From contig DATLXH010000118.1 in NCBI GenBank assembly GCA_035576005.1, forward strand, positions 1 to 25,297: a stretch of DNA of 25,297 nucleotides, written 5' to 3'. Source of the DNA: DATLXH01 sp035576005 (GTDB taxonomy: Bacteria; Acidobacteriota; Thermoanaerobaculia; Gp7-AA8). Position numbers and translations under genes: made by a program. Each line of letters opens with the position of its first letter. Positions within the stretch are counted from its first letter, which is position 1. Shown here piece by piece: positions 15,102 through 23,162 of this stretch. The notes beneath the pieces are model-generated. The model was not told the DNA's origin. It was given only the letters and a program-made list of their open reading frames with translations, and ran no database searches.

Positions 15102-15500
15102 ATGGATGAAAAGACCGCGAACGCGCAGACAGCCAGGGCTCTGGTTGTCGATGACGACGAGGCGACCGCGAAGCTGATCACCACAGTTCTCCAGCGCGAG
15201 TCGTTTGAAGTCGAGGTGGCTCGCAATGGTGCCGAGGCGATCAGCCGGATGGGTGAAAAAGATTACAACCTCATCGTACTTGACCTCGTGATGCCGAAAG
15301 TCAACGGGATCGCGGTGCTCCGCTACCTCGACGAGCATAAGCCGGCGAATCTTTGCCGGGTCATCATGACCACAGCGTCGCCCCACGTAATCGCTTCAGA
15401 GTTCCTCGATCGGATCTGTAGGATTCTCCCGAAGCCGTTCGAGTTGAGCCTGCTGATTGAATTCGCGCACCAGTGCACGAAGACCGAAAAGGTAGCCTGA
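15102..15500 (+). CDS. Stand-alone response-regulator receiver protein
   Basis: The 132-residue protein is a single CheY-like receiver domain with no output domain. The acidic pocket is D17-D18-D19, the phospho-acceptor is D61 (VLDLVMP), the switch Thr is T90/T91 in VIMTTAS, and the conserved Lys is K111 (LPKPF). A Lys-rich tail follows. Phosphorylation by an unidentified histidine kinase would change its interactions with a partner protein. It diverges from the GAF-HD-GYP gene across 82 nt, so the two could be co-regulated or act together, as separate receivers and HD-GYP modules often do. That link is inferred from position only. A strong hairpin terminator follows the stop. Confidence 0.92.
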   Translation: MDEKTANAQTARALVVDDDEATAKLITTVLQRESFEVEVARNGAEAISRMGEKDYNLIVLDLVMPKVNGIAVLRYLDEHKPANLCRVIMTTASPHVIASEFLDRICRILPKPFELSLLIEFAHQCTKTEKVA

Positions 15501-15517
15501 GTGAGAGATTGAACGAC

Positions 15518-15545
15518 GTGGCCGGACAGTGAAATGTCCGGCCAC
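15518..15545. terminator. Bidirectional hairpin terminator between convergent genes
   Basis: A perfect 11-bp inverted repeat, GTGGCCGGACA and its complement TGTCCGGCCAC, surrounds a 6-nt loop (gtgaaa). It lies 18 nt after the receiver stop and 20 nt after the stop of the converging lipoprotein-like gene. A pyrimidine-rich run (cttctctt) follows on the plus strand; there is no strong T-tract on the minus strand. Confidence 0.8.
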
Positions 15546-15564
15546 GCTTCTCTTGTGGCGATCC

Positions 15565-15996
15565 TCAGGGAATCACTTCGATATCAGGATCGCGCAAGCG
15601 CTCCCTGCCGTCCCGGGTTGTGATGATCACGTTGTACTTGATGATCCCGACTTCATCGTCCCTGAAGAGGCGTGACTTGCCGGTCAGGACCCCGTTGTGC
15701 CACTTGTACTCGACACGGAGATTGACGGCCGGATCCTTCGGTACGATTCGGAACTGATCGACACCTACCCAATGGACCCAGTTCTTCCCGGCTTTCACCT
15801 GGACTTTATCCGGGACTACCAAAGGCATTCCGTCGGCCCCGATCTCGATTGAGACCGCCTTTGGGGTCGGTTTGCTCATAAAATCTTCCTGGTACGGCGG
15901 GCTGCTGACGCAGCTCAGACAGAATGCCGACGCCACGAGCATCGTGACACGCGCAAGTTTCGGGACCATCCCGGCAGGAACGATGAAACCATTCAT
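15565..15996 (-). CDS. Probable exported or lipoprotein of unknown function, co-transcribed with the Ser/Thr kinase
   Basis: I do not recognise the family. The 143-residue protein has an N-terminal hydrophobic stretch (about 10-28, MVPKLARVTMLVASAF) ending in CLSC, so it is probably exported and perhaps lipidated on Cys29, although the lipobox is imperfect. The mature part looks all-beta: VSIEIGADGMPLV, DKVQVKAGKNWVHWVG, QFRIVPKDPAVNLRVEYKW, then a basic tail. It is reminiscent of a small cupredoxin-like or Ig-like sandwich without copper ligands. The start at ATG 15996 has aaaggag upstream, and that site overlaps the kinase stop; the gap is 13 nt. A shared role with the kinase, such as an extracytoplasmic partner, is inference. 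Confidence 0.78.
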   Translation of the reverse strand: MNGFIVPAGMVPKLARVTMLVASAFCLSCVSSPPYQEDFMSKPTPKAVSIEIGADGMPLVVPDKVQVKAGKNWVHWVGVDQFRIVPKDPAVNLRVEYKWHNGVLTGKSRLFRDDEVGIIKYNVIITTRDGRERLRDPDIEVIP

Positions 15997-16009
15997 ACGC
16001 CTTTCTCCT

Positions 16010-18616
16010 TTACGACTTTCTCATCTTCAGTAACGACGCGAATCCGTTGTTTCGCTCGAGCCGTTTCAACTCCGGATCTCTCTGCAGCAACGAGGTCGGA
16101 TATCCCTTCTTCACGGCCCGTTCGAGCCAGCTGATTGCTTGAGTTTCACTCCCTGCGAGTATCTCCATGACTGCGGCTTTGTACAGAAGGTTCGGATCGT
16201 CCGGATCGGACTTCATCGCTTTGGCAATCTCGTTCCGGCCCTCGGCGATTCTCCCGCGCTTGGCCAGACTCAGCGACAGTCGCGCTCGCGCCGGTAAATC
16301 CCTGTCATTGAGCTGCAGCTTGCTGCGAGCGAGCCCGATCGCCCGGTCGAATGCCGCTGCTGCTTTCGCTTCCTGCCCCGGACTCCATCGATAGGCGTCA
16401 CCGAGATTCGCCCAATAGAGATCGTTCTGAGGAGTAAGCGCGGTGGCGCGCTCGAATGAACGCGCGGCCAGTGGAAAATCTCCGATGAAGTACTGACAAG
16501 TCCCGAGATTGGAATACGCCTGGCCTGTCGGCTTGCGATCGATCGACTGAGTGAAAACTCGGATCGCTTCGTCATACCGCCCGGTCTGCTGGTAGACCGC
16601 CCCGAGATTGTTGTATCCGAGGACGTTATCCGGCGTCAGCTCTGTCACACGAAGGAACATTCCGGCGGCATCGTCATAACGTCCTCTCGACAAGTACAGA
16701 GCACCGAGCTTGTTGTAGGGAGCCCAGTAGTTCGGCCGCAACGCGATTGCGCGGCGAAACGTGCGTTCAGCATCCTCGGCCTTTCCAGACAGCCTGTAGG
16801 CTTGCGCAAGACCAAGAATCGCTTCGACGTTGCCCGGCTGCTGGTCGATCGTCTGCTGGAACTCGGCCGCCGCTTCCTCCCACCGGCCACCCTCGATCCG
16901 CAGCTCGCCGAGCGTCACATGGACATCAGGGAGCTTCGAATCCTCCGCAACGGCGAGCTCGCACGAGCGCGCAGCTTTATCCATCCAGCTCTTGTCGTGA
17001 GTCAGGCGGTACTTGCTGAGGTAAGCCCTGCCGAGTGCCGCCGACACCTGCGCCGATTCACGCTCCGCAGCGAGTTGCTCGAGGAGCTTGACCGCTCCGT
17101 CCACCGACGCCTCGCTTTCATAACGCTGGAGGTATCCGAGCGCCTGAAGATATCGATCCTGCCCCCCTGAATGCACGAGCGAGCTCGCAGGCAGGATGGG
17201 CCGCACCGGCGCGGAGAGCTGGAGCGCTCTGGCCACGCTCTCAGTCAGAAGATCCTGGGTCGAGAACAAATCCGAAGAAGAGGCATCGATCGTATCGCCC
17301 GCCAGGAGAATTCCCTGCTCAGGTCTGACAAGCGAATAGCTCACCCGCAAGCGCGTTCCCGCCCGCTGAACTGCCCCTCTGAGAATCAGATTCGCTCCCA
17401 GCATCTGTCCCACCCGGTCCAGCCGGCTCTGGTCCAGCGACGACGAGCTTGATGGCGGCATCACCTGCAGGTCCGGAAGACGAGCCAGCCGCACGCTCAA
17501 CGTTTCGGAGAGCCCGTCGACGAGGAGTTGCCCACCCGGATCCCCACTGAGGTCCTTGAACGCAAGGACCGCAAGGCACTTTTTCTGCGGCAGCGAGGCA
17601 GCGGCACTAACCGGCGGCGCCGCACTCCGGGTAGGAGCCCGGTGTGACAGGAGTGACGCGACGACGACCACGGCCGCTATGATCCCGGCACCCTGCACCA
17701 AGCTCCTGCGATCAGTGCCAGCCGATGGCCTCGGCAGATCACCCGATCCCGTCTCGAATACCCGGTCTCTGATCGTGCGCAGCTCACGCGCAAGATCGCG
17801 GGTTGAGGCGTAACGCTCGTCCGCTTCCTTCTCCAGGCAACGCTCGATGATCCATCGGAAAGGTGCCGGTACGCCCGGGTTGAGTTTTTCGATCGGCTCG
17901 GGCTCGGAGTGAAGAATCGCCGCCAGCGTGTCGACAGTAGTAGGGCCGATGAATGGACGGCGCGAGGTGACCATCTCGTAAAAAATGACACCGAGAGAAA
18001 ACTGGTCGGAACGGAAGTCCGGCGCGATCCCGGACGCCTGTTCGGGCGACATGTACGCGGCCGTTCCAAACACAACTCCCGCCCTCGTCCTCGGCGCCTC
18101 GAACTGGAGAGTCGACGCTTCGTCTTCGACCGGCGACACGCTCAGCTTGGCGAGTCCGAAGTCCAGAATCTTGGCAAAGCCATCTCGCGACACCATCACG
18201 TTGTCAGGCTTGAGGTCGCGATGAACGATCCCTTTCTCATGAGCTGCTGCCAGGCCGTCGGCAATTTGACAGGAAATCTCGATCGCCCGGCGCAGCGGCA
18301 GGGGTCCGTTCACAATCAGGTCGCGAAGGCTCGTACCGTCGACGAGCTCCATCACGATGTAAGGAGATTCATCCTGGTAACCGATCTCGTGAACCGTAAT
18401 GATATTGGGATGATTGAGTGCCGACGCCGCTCTGGCTTCCTGTGCGAAGCGTGACAGGCGCTCGCGGCTGACGTCGAGATCTCCTCGCAACAGTTTGATC
18501 GCGACATCGCGGCCGAGCTGCGTGTCGCGAGCGCGATAGACCTCTCCCATCCCTCCCGCTCCAAGCAGAGAAAGTACCTCATAGCGCCCAAGTCGAGCAC
18601 CCGATTCGACGGTCAT
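16010..18616 (-). CDS. Membrane Ser/Thr protein kinase with FlgO-like domain and TPR array
   Basis: The 868-residue protein has a Hanks-type kinase domain (about 11-275), one membrane helix (about 307-323), a TolB/FlgO-like domain (about 347-465) and TPRs (about 480-830). Kinase motifs are GAGGMGEV (19-26), K41, HRDLKPDN (132-139), DFG (152-154) and GTAAYMSPEQ, so it should be active and cytoplasmic. The FlgO-like part starts KKCLAVLAFKDLSGD and includes GANLILRGAVQ. The periplasmic TPRs include NNLGAVYQQTGRYDEAIRVF. This layout is common in Acidobacteriota and Myxococcota. I chose ATG 18616 because the kinase fold starts directly after it (ARLGRYEVL) and a TATACT box lies 14 nt upstream. An in-frame GTG 54 codons earlier would add a Pro/Ala-rich segment across that box. 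Confidence 0.92.
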   Translation of the reverse strand: MTVESGARLGRYEVLSLLGAGGMGEVYRARDTQLGRDVAIKLLRGDLDVSRERLSRFAQEARAASALNHPNIITVHEIGYQDESPYIVMELVDGTSLRDLIVNGPLPLRRAIEISCQIADGLAAAHEKGIVHRDLKPDNVMVSRDGFAKILDFGLAKLSVSPVEDEASTLQFEAPRTRAGVVFGTAAYMSPEQASGIAPDFRSDQFSLGVIFYEMVTSRRPFIGPTTVDTLAAILHSEPEPIEKLNPGVPAPFRWIIERCLEKEADERYASTRDLARELRTIRDRVFETGSGDLPRPSAGTDRRSLVQGAGIIAAVVVVASLLSHRAPTRSAAPPVSAAASLPQKKCLAVLAFKDLSGDPGGQLLVDGLSETLSVRLARLPDLQVMPPSSSSSLDQSRLDRVGQMLGANLILRGAVQRAGTRLRVSYSLVRPEQGILLAGDTIDASSSDLFSTQDLLTESVARALQLSAPVRPILPASSLVHSGGQDRYLQALGYLQRYESEASVDGAVKLLEQLAAERESAQVSAALGRAYLSKYRLTHDKSWMDKAARSCELAVAEDSKLPDVHVTLGELRIEGGRWEEAAAEFQQTIDQQPGNVEAILGLAQAYRLSGKAEDAERTFRRAIALRPNYWAPYNKLGALYLSRGRYDDAAGMFLRVTELTPDNVLGYNNLGAVYQQTGRYDEAIRVFTQSIDRKPTGQAYSNLGTCQYFIGDFPLAARSFERATALTPQNDLYWANLGDAYRWSPGQEAKAAAAFDRAIGLARSKLQLNDRDLPARARLSLSLAKRGRIAEGRNEIAKAMKSDPDDPNLLYKAAVMEILAGSETQAISWLERAVKKGYPTSLLQRDPELKRLERNNGFASLLKMRKS

Positions 18617-18630
18617 AGAGTTGTCAGGAA

Positions 18631-18636
18631 AGTATA
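18631..18636 (-). promoter_or_regulatory. Candidate -10 box (TATACT) of the kinase gene
   Basis: TATACT on the minus strand lies 14 nt before the ATG at 18616, predicting a leader of only about 7 nt without a Shine-Dalgarno site. It argues against the longer upstream start. No clear -35 is visible. Confidence 0.4.
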
Positions 18637-18785
18637 CGCCCCGCGGCTCAGCGGCCGGTGCGTTTGGTCGCGGGTTCGCCGCGGGTTCATGGACCGCCAC
18701 CGGGCCTGCAACGCCTCGCGCAAACCCGGAATGCGCTACCATCGGAGACGAACCCTGATCCGCACGTTCGATACGCAATAGCGTT

Positions 18786-19994
18786 TTGCGAGTTCAATCG
18801 TTGAGAGCACAGAATGTTTCGGGCGCGCTGTCACAGCTCAGCTCGTGGCCGCGTGACCTTCCGGCCGACCTTGCCACCTTACTCAAGGATTCGATGCAGC
18901 ACGCGGCCAGAATCCTCTGCGCTGACAGAATCCTCATGGCTTGGGAAGAGCCCGATGAGCCGTGGCTCCATCTGGCGTCTCTCTGCGGCAAGGGGGAGAT
19001 GCTCTGGGTTCAGGAACCCCCGGGTAAATATGAACCTGTGGCGGAGCCGATTCGCGCGTCGACTGTCTTCATCCGTCGGAACGACAACGCTGACAATCGA
19101 TTCGAGGTGATGACCGCAGATGGCGCAGTCGCTCTCTACGTGAGCCCGCTCGACCCCGGACTCATCGAACGCTTCGGCATTTCGTCGGCTGCGTGCATTC
19201 CGCTGACCTGCAACTCAGCAGCCGGTCACCTGCTGTTTCTCGATGTAGCAGAGTGGAGCGATCTGCTTCCGTGCGGCGAAGTTGTTGCCGGCCTCATAGC
19301 CAACCGCATGGATCAGTTCGTCGCCATCCAGAAGGCCCGGGAGGACGCCATCACAGAAGAGCGATTGCGCGTTGCGCGCGACCTGCACGACAGTCTCCTT
19401 CAATCGTTCACGGGAGTCGTGCTGCAACTCGAGACAGTCCATCAGATACTCGAGGACCAACCAGAGACGGCGAGGAAACGAATCACAGAGCTTCAGGGCG
19501 TCATCATGTCGGACCAGCGGGAGCTCCGTTCCTATCTGCAACAGCTGCGGCCCCGCTCGCTCCGTTCCGAGGTCCCGTTCGAGCTGCTCGCGTCGCTCAC
19601 GGAACTGCGGGAGCGCTACCATCGCCAGTGGGAGATCGACGTCGACTTCGAGGTTGAGACCGCGGGCACCCACGTATCCCACTCACTGGGCCAGGAGGTC
19701 AACCGGCTCATCGCGGAAGCCGTTGCGAATGCAGCAAAGCACGGCCAGGCGAGAAATGTGTTCGTGCGCGTATCCACGGATGCAGGAGAGCTGCTCATCA
19801 CGGTCCACGATGACGGGACCGGATTTCCTTTTCAGGGTACGTACGCCTTCGCGCAGCTCCGCGAACAGCAGATCGGACCTGTGAGTCTGAGTGAGCGCAT
19901 TCTGTCGCTGGGAGGCGACCTCGCGATCGACTCGACGGACCTTGGCGCGCGGCTCGACATGCGGATCCCTCTCACATGGCCCGGGAGCCTATGA
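18786..19994 (+). CDS. NarL-type (HisKA_3) histidine kinase with GAF-like sensor
   Basis: This is a soluble sensor kinase of up to 402 residues. The N-terminal region (about 20-180) looks like a GAF domain. The dimerisation and phospho-acceptor segment reads EERLRVARDLHDSLLQSFTG, with H201 as the phosphorylated His, typical of the NarL/DesK group. The HATPase_c domain (about 300-395) has an N-box in EAVANAAKHG and a G1 box in DDGTGF (342-347). No membrane helix is present, so the stimulus is cytoplasmic. The start is uncertain: TTG 18786 and TTG 18801 both lack a Shine-Dalgarno site. The stop overlaps the response-regulator start (ATGA), so they form a co-translated pair. It diverges from the Ser/Thr kinase gene across about 170 nt. 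Confidence 0.9.
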   Translation: MRVQSLRAQNVSGALSQLSSWPRDLPADLATLLKDSMQHAARILCADRILMAWEEPDEPWLHLASLCGKGEMLWVQEPPGKYEPVAEPIRASTVFIRRNDNADNRFEVMTADGAVALYVSPLDPGLIERFGISSAACIPLTCNSAAGHLLFLDVAEWSDLLPCGEVVAGLIANRMDQFVAIQKAREDAITEERLRVARDLHDSLLQSFTGVVLQLETVHQILEDQPETARKRITELQGVIMSDQRELRSYLQQLRPRSLRSEVPFELLASLTELRERYHRQWEIDVDFEVETAGTHVSHSLGQEVNRLIAEAVANAAKHGQARNVFVRVSTDAGELLITVHDDGTGFPFQGTYAFAQLREQQIGPVSLSERILSLGGDLAIDSTDLGARLDMRIPLTWPGSL

Positions 19995-20629
19995 AGATCA
20001 CCCTGGTGCTCGCGGATGACCATCCGATCGTGCTCGATGGTCTCGAACAACTCTTTGATCGCGAGCGCGACTTTCAGATTCTGGATCGCTGCGCAGACGG
20101 CGCTGCGGCACTTAAGTCGACGCTCTTCTACCGGCCTGACGTCGCGGTGCTGGACGTCCGCATGCCGGTCAAGGATGGATTGACCGTGCTCAAGGAGCTC
20201 TCTGCCACCGATTGCCCGACCAGAGTGGTCCTGCTGACTGCGGCCCTCACCGAGGATGAAGTCATGCAGGCGATCCGCGACCGTGTATCGGGCCTCGTGC
20301 TCAAGGAGATGGCCTCGAAACTTCTCGTTCAATGCGTACGCACCGTACACGCGGGAGAACAGTGGCTCGAGAGTACGCTCGTCACACGGGCGCTGGAAAA
20401 GATGATGCAGCGCCAGGAAAGCTCCAATGAAGTCGCCAGGATTCTGACACCGCGCGAAACAGAAGTGGTACGAATGGTCGCAAGCGGCCTGCGGAACAAA
20501 GAAATCGCCGAGCGGCTCACAATCACCGAGGGGACGGTGAAGATTCATCTCCACACCGTGTACGAGAAGCTCCACGTGAGTGGGCGGGTCGAGCTGACTC
20601 TCTACGCGAAGGACAAAGGACTCGTGTGA
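19991..20629 (+). CDS. NarL/LuxR-family response regulator
   Basis: The 212-residue transcription factor has an N-terminal receiver (1 to about 120) with D9-D10, phospho-acceptor D55 (VAVLDVRMP), switch T83 and K105. A C-terminal LuxR-type HTH follows (about 150-212): LTPRETEVVRMVASGLRNKEIAERL then EGTVKIHLHTVYEKL, the recognition helix. The kinase encoded just upstream is its obvious phosphate donor. The ATG at 19991 overlaps the kinase stop (ATGA) and is preceded by gggag; an ATG at 19976 would add five residues before the normal family start. No target genes can be assigned from the window. Nothing resembling a terminator is seen directly after the stop. Confidence 0.93.
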   Translation: MKITLVLADDHPIVLDGLEQLFDRERDFQILDRCADGAAALKSTLFYRPDVAVLDVRMPVKDGLTVLKELSATDCPTRVVLLTAALTEDEVMQAIRDRVSGLVLKEMASKLLVQCVRTVHAGEQWLESTLVTRALEKMMQRQESSNEVARILTPRETEVVRMVASGLRNKEIAERLTITEGTVKIHLHTVYEKLHVSGRVELTLYAKDKGLV

Positions 20630-20973
20630 GTTACTGCAGGCGTTGACGAGGGCGACGATGCTCCTGAGAAACCTCCAGCATTCATGCGGTTTACGGCTAT
20701 GTCGTCCCCGGCGGGAGAACGTTGCTCCGCAACGGTAAGGCGGTAATGACATACCCGTCATCCTGAGGAGCGCGCGGGGCTCACTGCTCTTGGCGATCAA
20801 CTTCCCAGCCTTTTACGGCTGGGCTACGACGATTCCGGGCCTGCAGCCCTCCTGGTTTCAAACTCCAGCTTCTCAGGTTCCACACTGTTGAGTTCATCAG
20901 AAGCCATTTAACAGCGGGAACGCTGTTGAAGAAGTGATGACACGCGGCGGGACTCGCGGCCCGAAGGGGGGCG
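20630..20973. other. Non-coding region with small hairpin
   Basis: There is no credible gene on either strand. Visible structure is a perfect 7-bp hairpin, CCCAGCC-ttttac-GGCTGGG (20804-20823), and a gtcatcctgaggagcgc stretch (about 20757-20773). That stretch resembles words seen in dispersed intergenic repeats of related genomes, but I cannot show a second copy in this window. The long minus-strand open frame reaching 20800 is a shadow of the response-regulator gene. Confidence 0.55.
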
Positions 20974-21191
20974 AATCCTCTCCCCGGCGGGGAGAGGGTG
21001 GTCGCGCAAGCGACCGGGAGAGGGGCCGCGAGAGATACGAAGACCTCGCCCTTTTCGACGGACTGGCGAGACTTTCACGCCCCTCTCCCTGCTTCGCTTC
21101 GCTCCGCTCGCTTCCCTCTCCCCGCCGGGGAGAGGGATTACGCCGCTTCGCGGCTCAACGACGTCAGAAAGTGAACCGGTGTCATCAGAAG
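20974..21191. repeat. Dispersed palindromic intergenic repeat, copy B
   Basis: The part from 21021 to 21191 is a direct copy of window positions 1-165. This copy also shows the left side, so the element is palindromic. The arm at 20974-21024 (aatcctctccccggcgggga and onward to gagagggg) is matched by the reverse complement of the arm ending at 21139. The central segment is about 55 nt. A 5-bp tandem cgctt insertion distinguishes it from copy A. It has no coding potential. Confidence 0.85.
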
Positions 21192-21252
21192 CGTCGAGCT
21201 TGAAATCCCTTTTCACGGGCGTCGCGTGAGAAAGCCTTTCACCCCCCTCGTC

Positions 21253-21268
21253 TATATCTTTCGATATA
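21253..21268. promoter_or_regulatory. AT-rich inverted repeat upstream of the PAS-GGDEF-EAL gene
   Basis: TATATC-tttc-GATATA is a perfect 6-bp inverted repeat about 80 nt before the start codon, the most AT-rich spot in the intergenic region. It could be part of a promoter or an operator. No regulator is identified. Confidence 0.3.
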
Positions 21269-21348
21269 ACCCGGTTAGTGCTACGGATACATAGCGGAGC
21301 CGTTCTCCAGGCTTTAACGTGATAACTGAACAAATCGGGGACCCGCTC

Positions 21349-23019
21349 ATGGCCAACTCACAGCTCGACTATCAATCCTTTTTCGAACGCAACCTTGCAG
21401 GCGTCTATCGCTGCGACCTCACCGGGCGCATTGTCGACTGTAACGAGGCGCTTGCCGCGACGCTGGGATACAGCTCGAAGCAGGAACTGATTGCCGACGG
21501 TCGAATCGACTATTGCAACTCCTCCGATCGCGAAACGATCCTGGCCGCGCTGGGCGACCTTCACTCCCTGTCGAATCTCGAGGTCTGCCTCAAGAAGAAG
21601 GATGACAGCCTGGTCTGGGTGTTCCAGAACATCACTCTCGTACCCGAGCAGAGCGGACAGCTTCCCCTCATCGAGGGAGTCCTGCTCGAGATTACCGAAC
21701 AGCGACTGGCAACCGAGCGGATGCAGCATCAGGTCTATCACGACGCGCTGACAGGTCTGCCGAATCAGACGCTCTTCAAGGACCGGCTGACTGTTGCACT
21801 CGCACGGTCACGACGGGAGGGAGCGGAACCGGTCGGGGTCATGTTTCTCGACATGGACAACTTCACGCTGATCAATAGAACGTTCGGTCAGGGAATCGGC
21901 GACAGGCTTCTAAAGGGTGTGGCAGACCGCCTCGCGGAATCGTTTGGACACGATGAAACGCTCTCGAGACATGGGAGCGATGAGTTCACTCTGCTATTTC
22001 CCGCTGGAGGCGGCGCCGAATCGGCCGCGATGCTCGCGCAACAGGTGCTCGACACAGTCTCGCAACCGATCCTTCTCGATGGCAACGAGATGTACGTCAA
22101 CACGAGTATCGGAATTGCTCTTTACCCCGAAGATGGTACCGACGCTGACACTCTCATGAAGAGTGCGGACGTTGCCATGTACCGTGCGAAAGACAAGGGG
22201 AAGAACACCTATCAGCTCTACACGCCTGCGATGAACGCGCGCGCATTCGAGCGGCTTGCTCTGATCACGAGTCTTCGTCGTGCGATTGACAAAAACGAAT
22301 TCCTGCTGCATTTCCAACCCGAGGTGAACGTCCAGACCGGACGGATCAGCTGCATCGAGGCACTGCTGCGCTGGAACCATCCCGAGCTGGGCCTCGTTGA
22401 GCCGGCACATTTCATCGCGGCTGCCGAAGACGCCAGCCTCCTTGCCCCGATCGGCGACTGGGTGCTGCGCGAAGCATGCAAGCAGGCCAGACTCTGGCAG
22501 CGGGCAGGATTGCCGGCCACACGCGTTTCCGTGAACCTGTCGACCAGCCAGCTATACGAGCAGACGCTTGCAAGCAAAATCGAGGCAATCCTCCACGATA
22601 CCGGTCTCGAGGCCGACAACCTTCAGCTCGAGATCAATGAGTCGTCCATGCAGGACCTTCCCCGCTCGATCATGGCCATGCGGGCCCTCAAGGATGTCGG
22701 CGTCACGCTGGCGCTCGACAACTTCGGGAGTGGACGCTCGTCGCTGAGCGACCTCAAGGTGATGCCGCTCGACAGCGTTAAAATCGACCGGAGCTTCATT
22801 CAGGGGATCACTCGTCGCTCCGATGACGCAGCCATCGTCTCGGCGATCATTGCTCTGGCGCGGGGACTGAACCTGCGTGTCGTGGCCGAAGGTGTGGAGA
22901 CTCTCGATCAGCTCTCCTTCCTTCGCGATCGACGCTGCGCGGACATGCAGGGCTTCTTCTTCGGCAAGCCCCACTCGGCGGCGACAGTCACCGACATGCT
23001 CAGGATGCAGGATCACTGA
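21349..23019 (+). CDS. PAS-GGDEF-EAL protein with altered catalytic motifs
   Basis: This is a 556-residue soluble c-di-GMP signalling protein. A PAS domain (about 8-118) precedes a GGDEF domain (about 126-290) and an EAL domain (about 300-550). The GGDEF motif is G209-S-D-E-F213, the second Gly being Ser, and the upstream RxxD inhibitory site is absent. In the EAL domain E337 (EALLRW), N396, E428, K478 and E514 are present. The metal-binding pair normally DD in DDFGTG is D457-N458 (DNFGSG). Cyclase activity is doubtful and phosphodiesterase activity may be weakened, so a c-di-GMP- or GTP-binding effector role is possible. I chose ATG 21349 because of cgggga 7-8 nt upstream; a GTG at 21319 would add ten residues. 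It has no operon partner. Confidence 0.9.
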   Translation: MANSQLDYQSFFERNLAGVYRCDLTGRIVDCNEALAATLGYSSKQELIADGRIDYCNSSDRETILAALGDLHSLSNLEVCLKKKDDSLVWVFQNITLVPEQSGQLPLIEGVLLEITEQRLATERMQHQVYHDALTGLPNQTLFKDRLTVALARSRREGAEPVGVMFLDMDNFTLINRTFGQGIGDRLLKGVADRLAESFGHDETLSRHGSDEFTLLFPAGGGAESAAMLAQQVLDTVSQPILLDGNEMYVNTSIGIALYPEDGTDADTLMKSADVAMYRAKDKGKNTYQLYTPAMNARAFERLALITSLRRAIDKNEFLLHFQPEVNVQTGRISCIEALLRWNHPELGLVEPAHFIAAAEDASLLAPIGDWVLREACKQARLWQRAGLPATRVSVNLSTSQLYEQTLASKIEAILHDTGLEADNLQLEINESSMQDLPRSIMAMRALKDVGVTLALDNFGSGRSSLSDLKVMPLDSVKIDRSFIQGITRRSDDAAIVSAIIALARGLNLRVVAEGVETLDQLSFLRDRRCADMQGFFFGKPHSAATVTDMLRMQDH

Positions 23020-23162
23020 TCTTTCGGCCAGGCATGTTCGGCGGATGTTCGACCAAAGTGCCATGGCGTGAGCCAAAGAAACGAGTCGTCGTCCCGAGCA
23101 TTTCGAAGAAGGTCACAGGAAGATCGCGAATATGCGGGCTAACGTGCCACGAGCGGTGACTT

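Noticed and set aside
18617..18778. 54-residue N-terminal extension of the Ser/Thr kinase
   Set aside because: The kinase fold starts at the ATG at 18616, a -10-like box lies inside the extension, and the extension is Pro/Ala-rich without homology.
19832..20800. Minus-strand open frame of 322 aa
   Set aside because: It is antisense to the response-regulator gene and begins in repeat-like intergenic sequence, with no domain.
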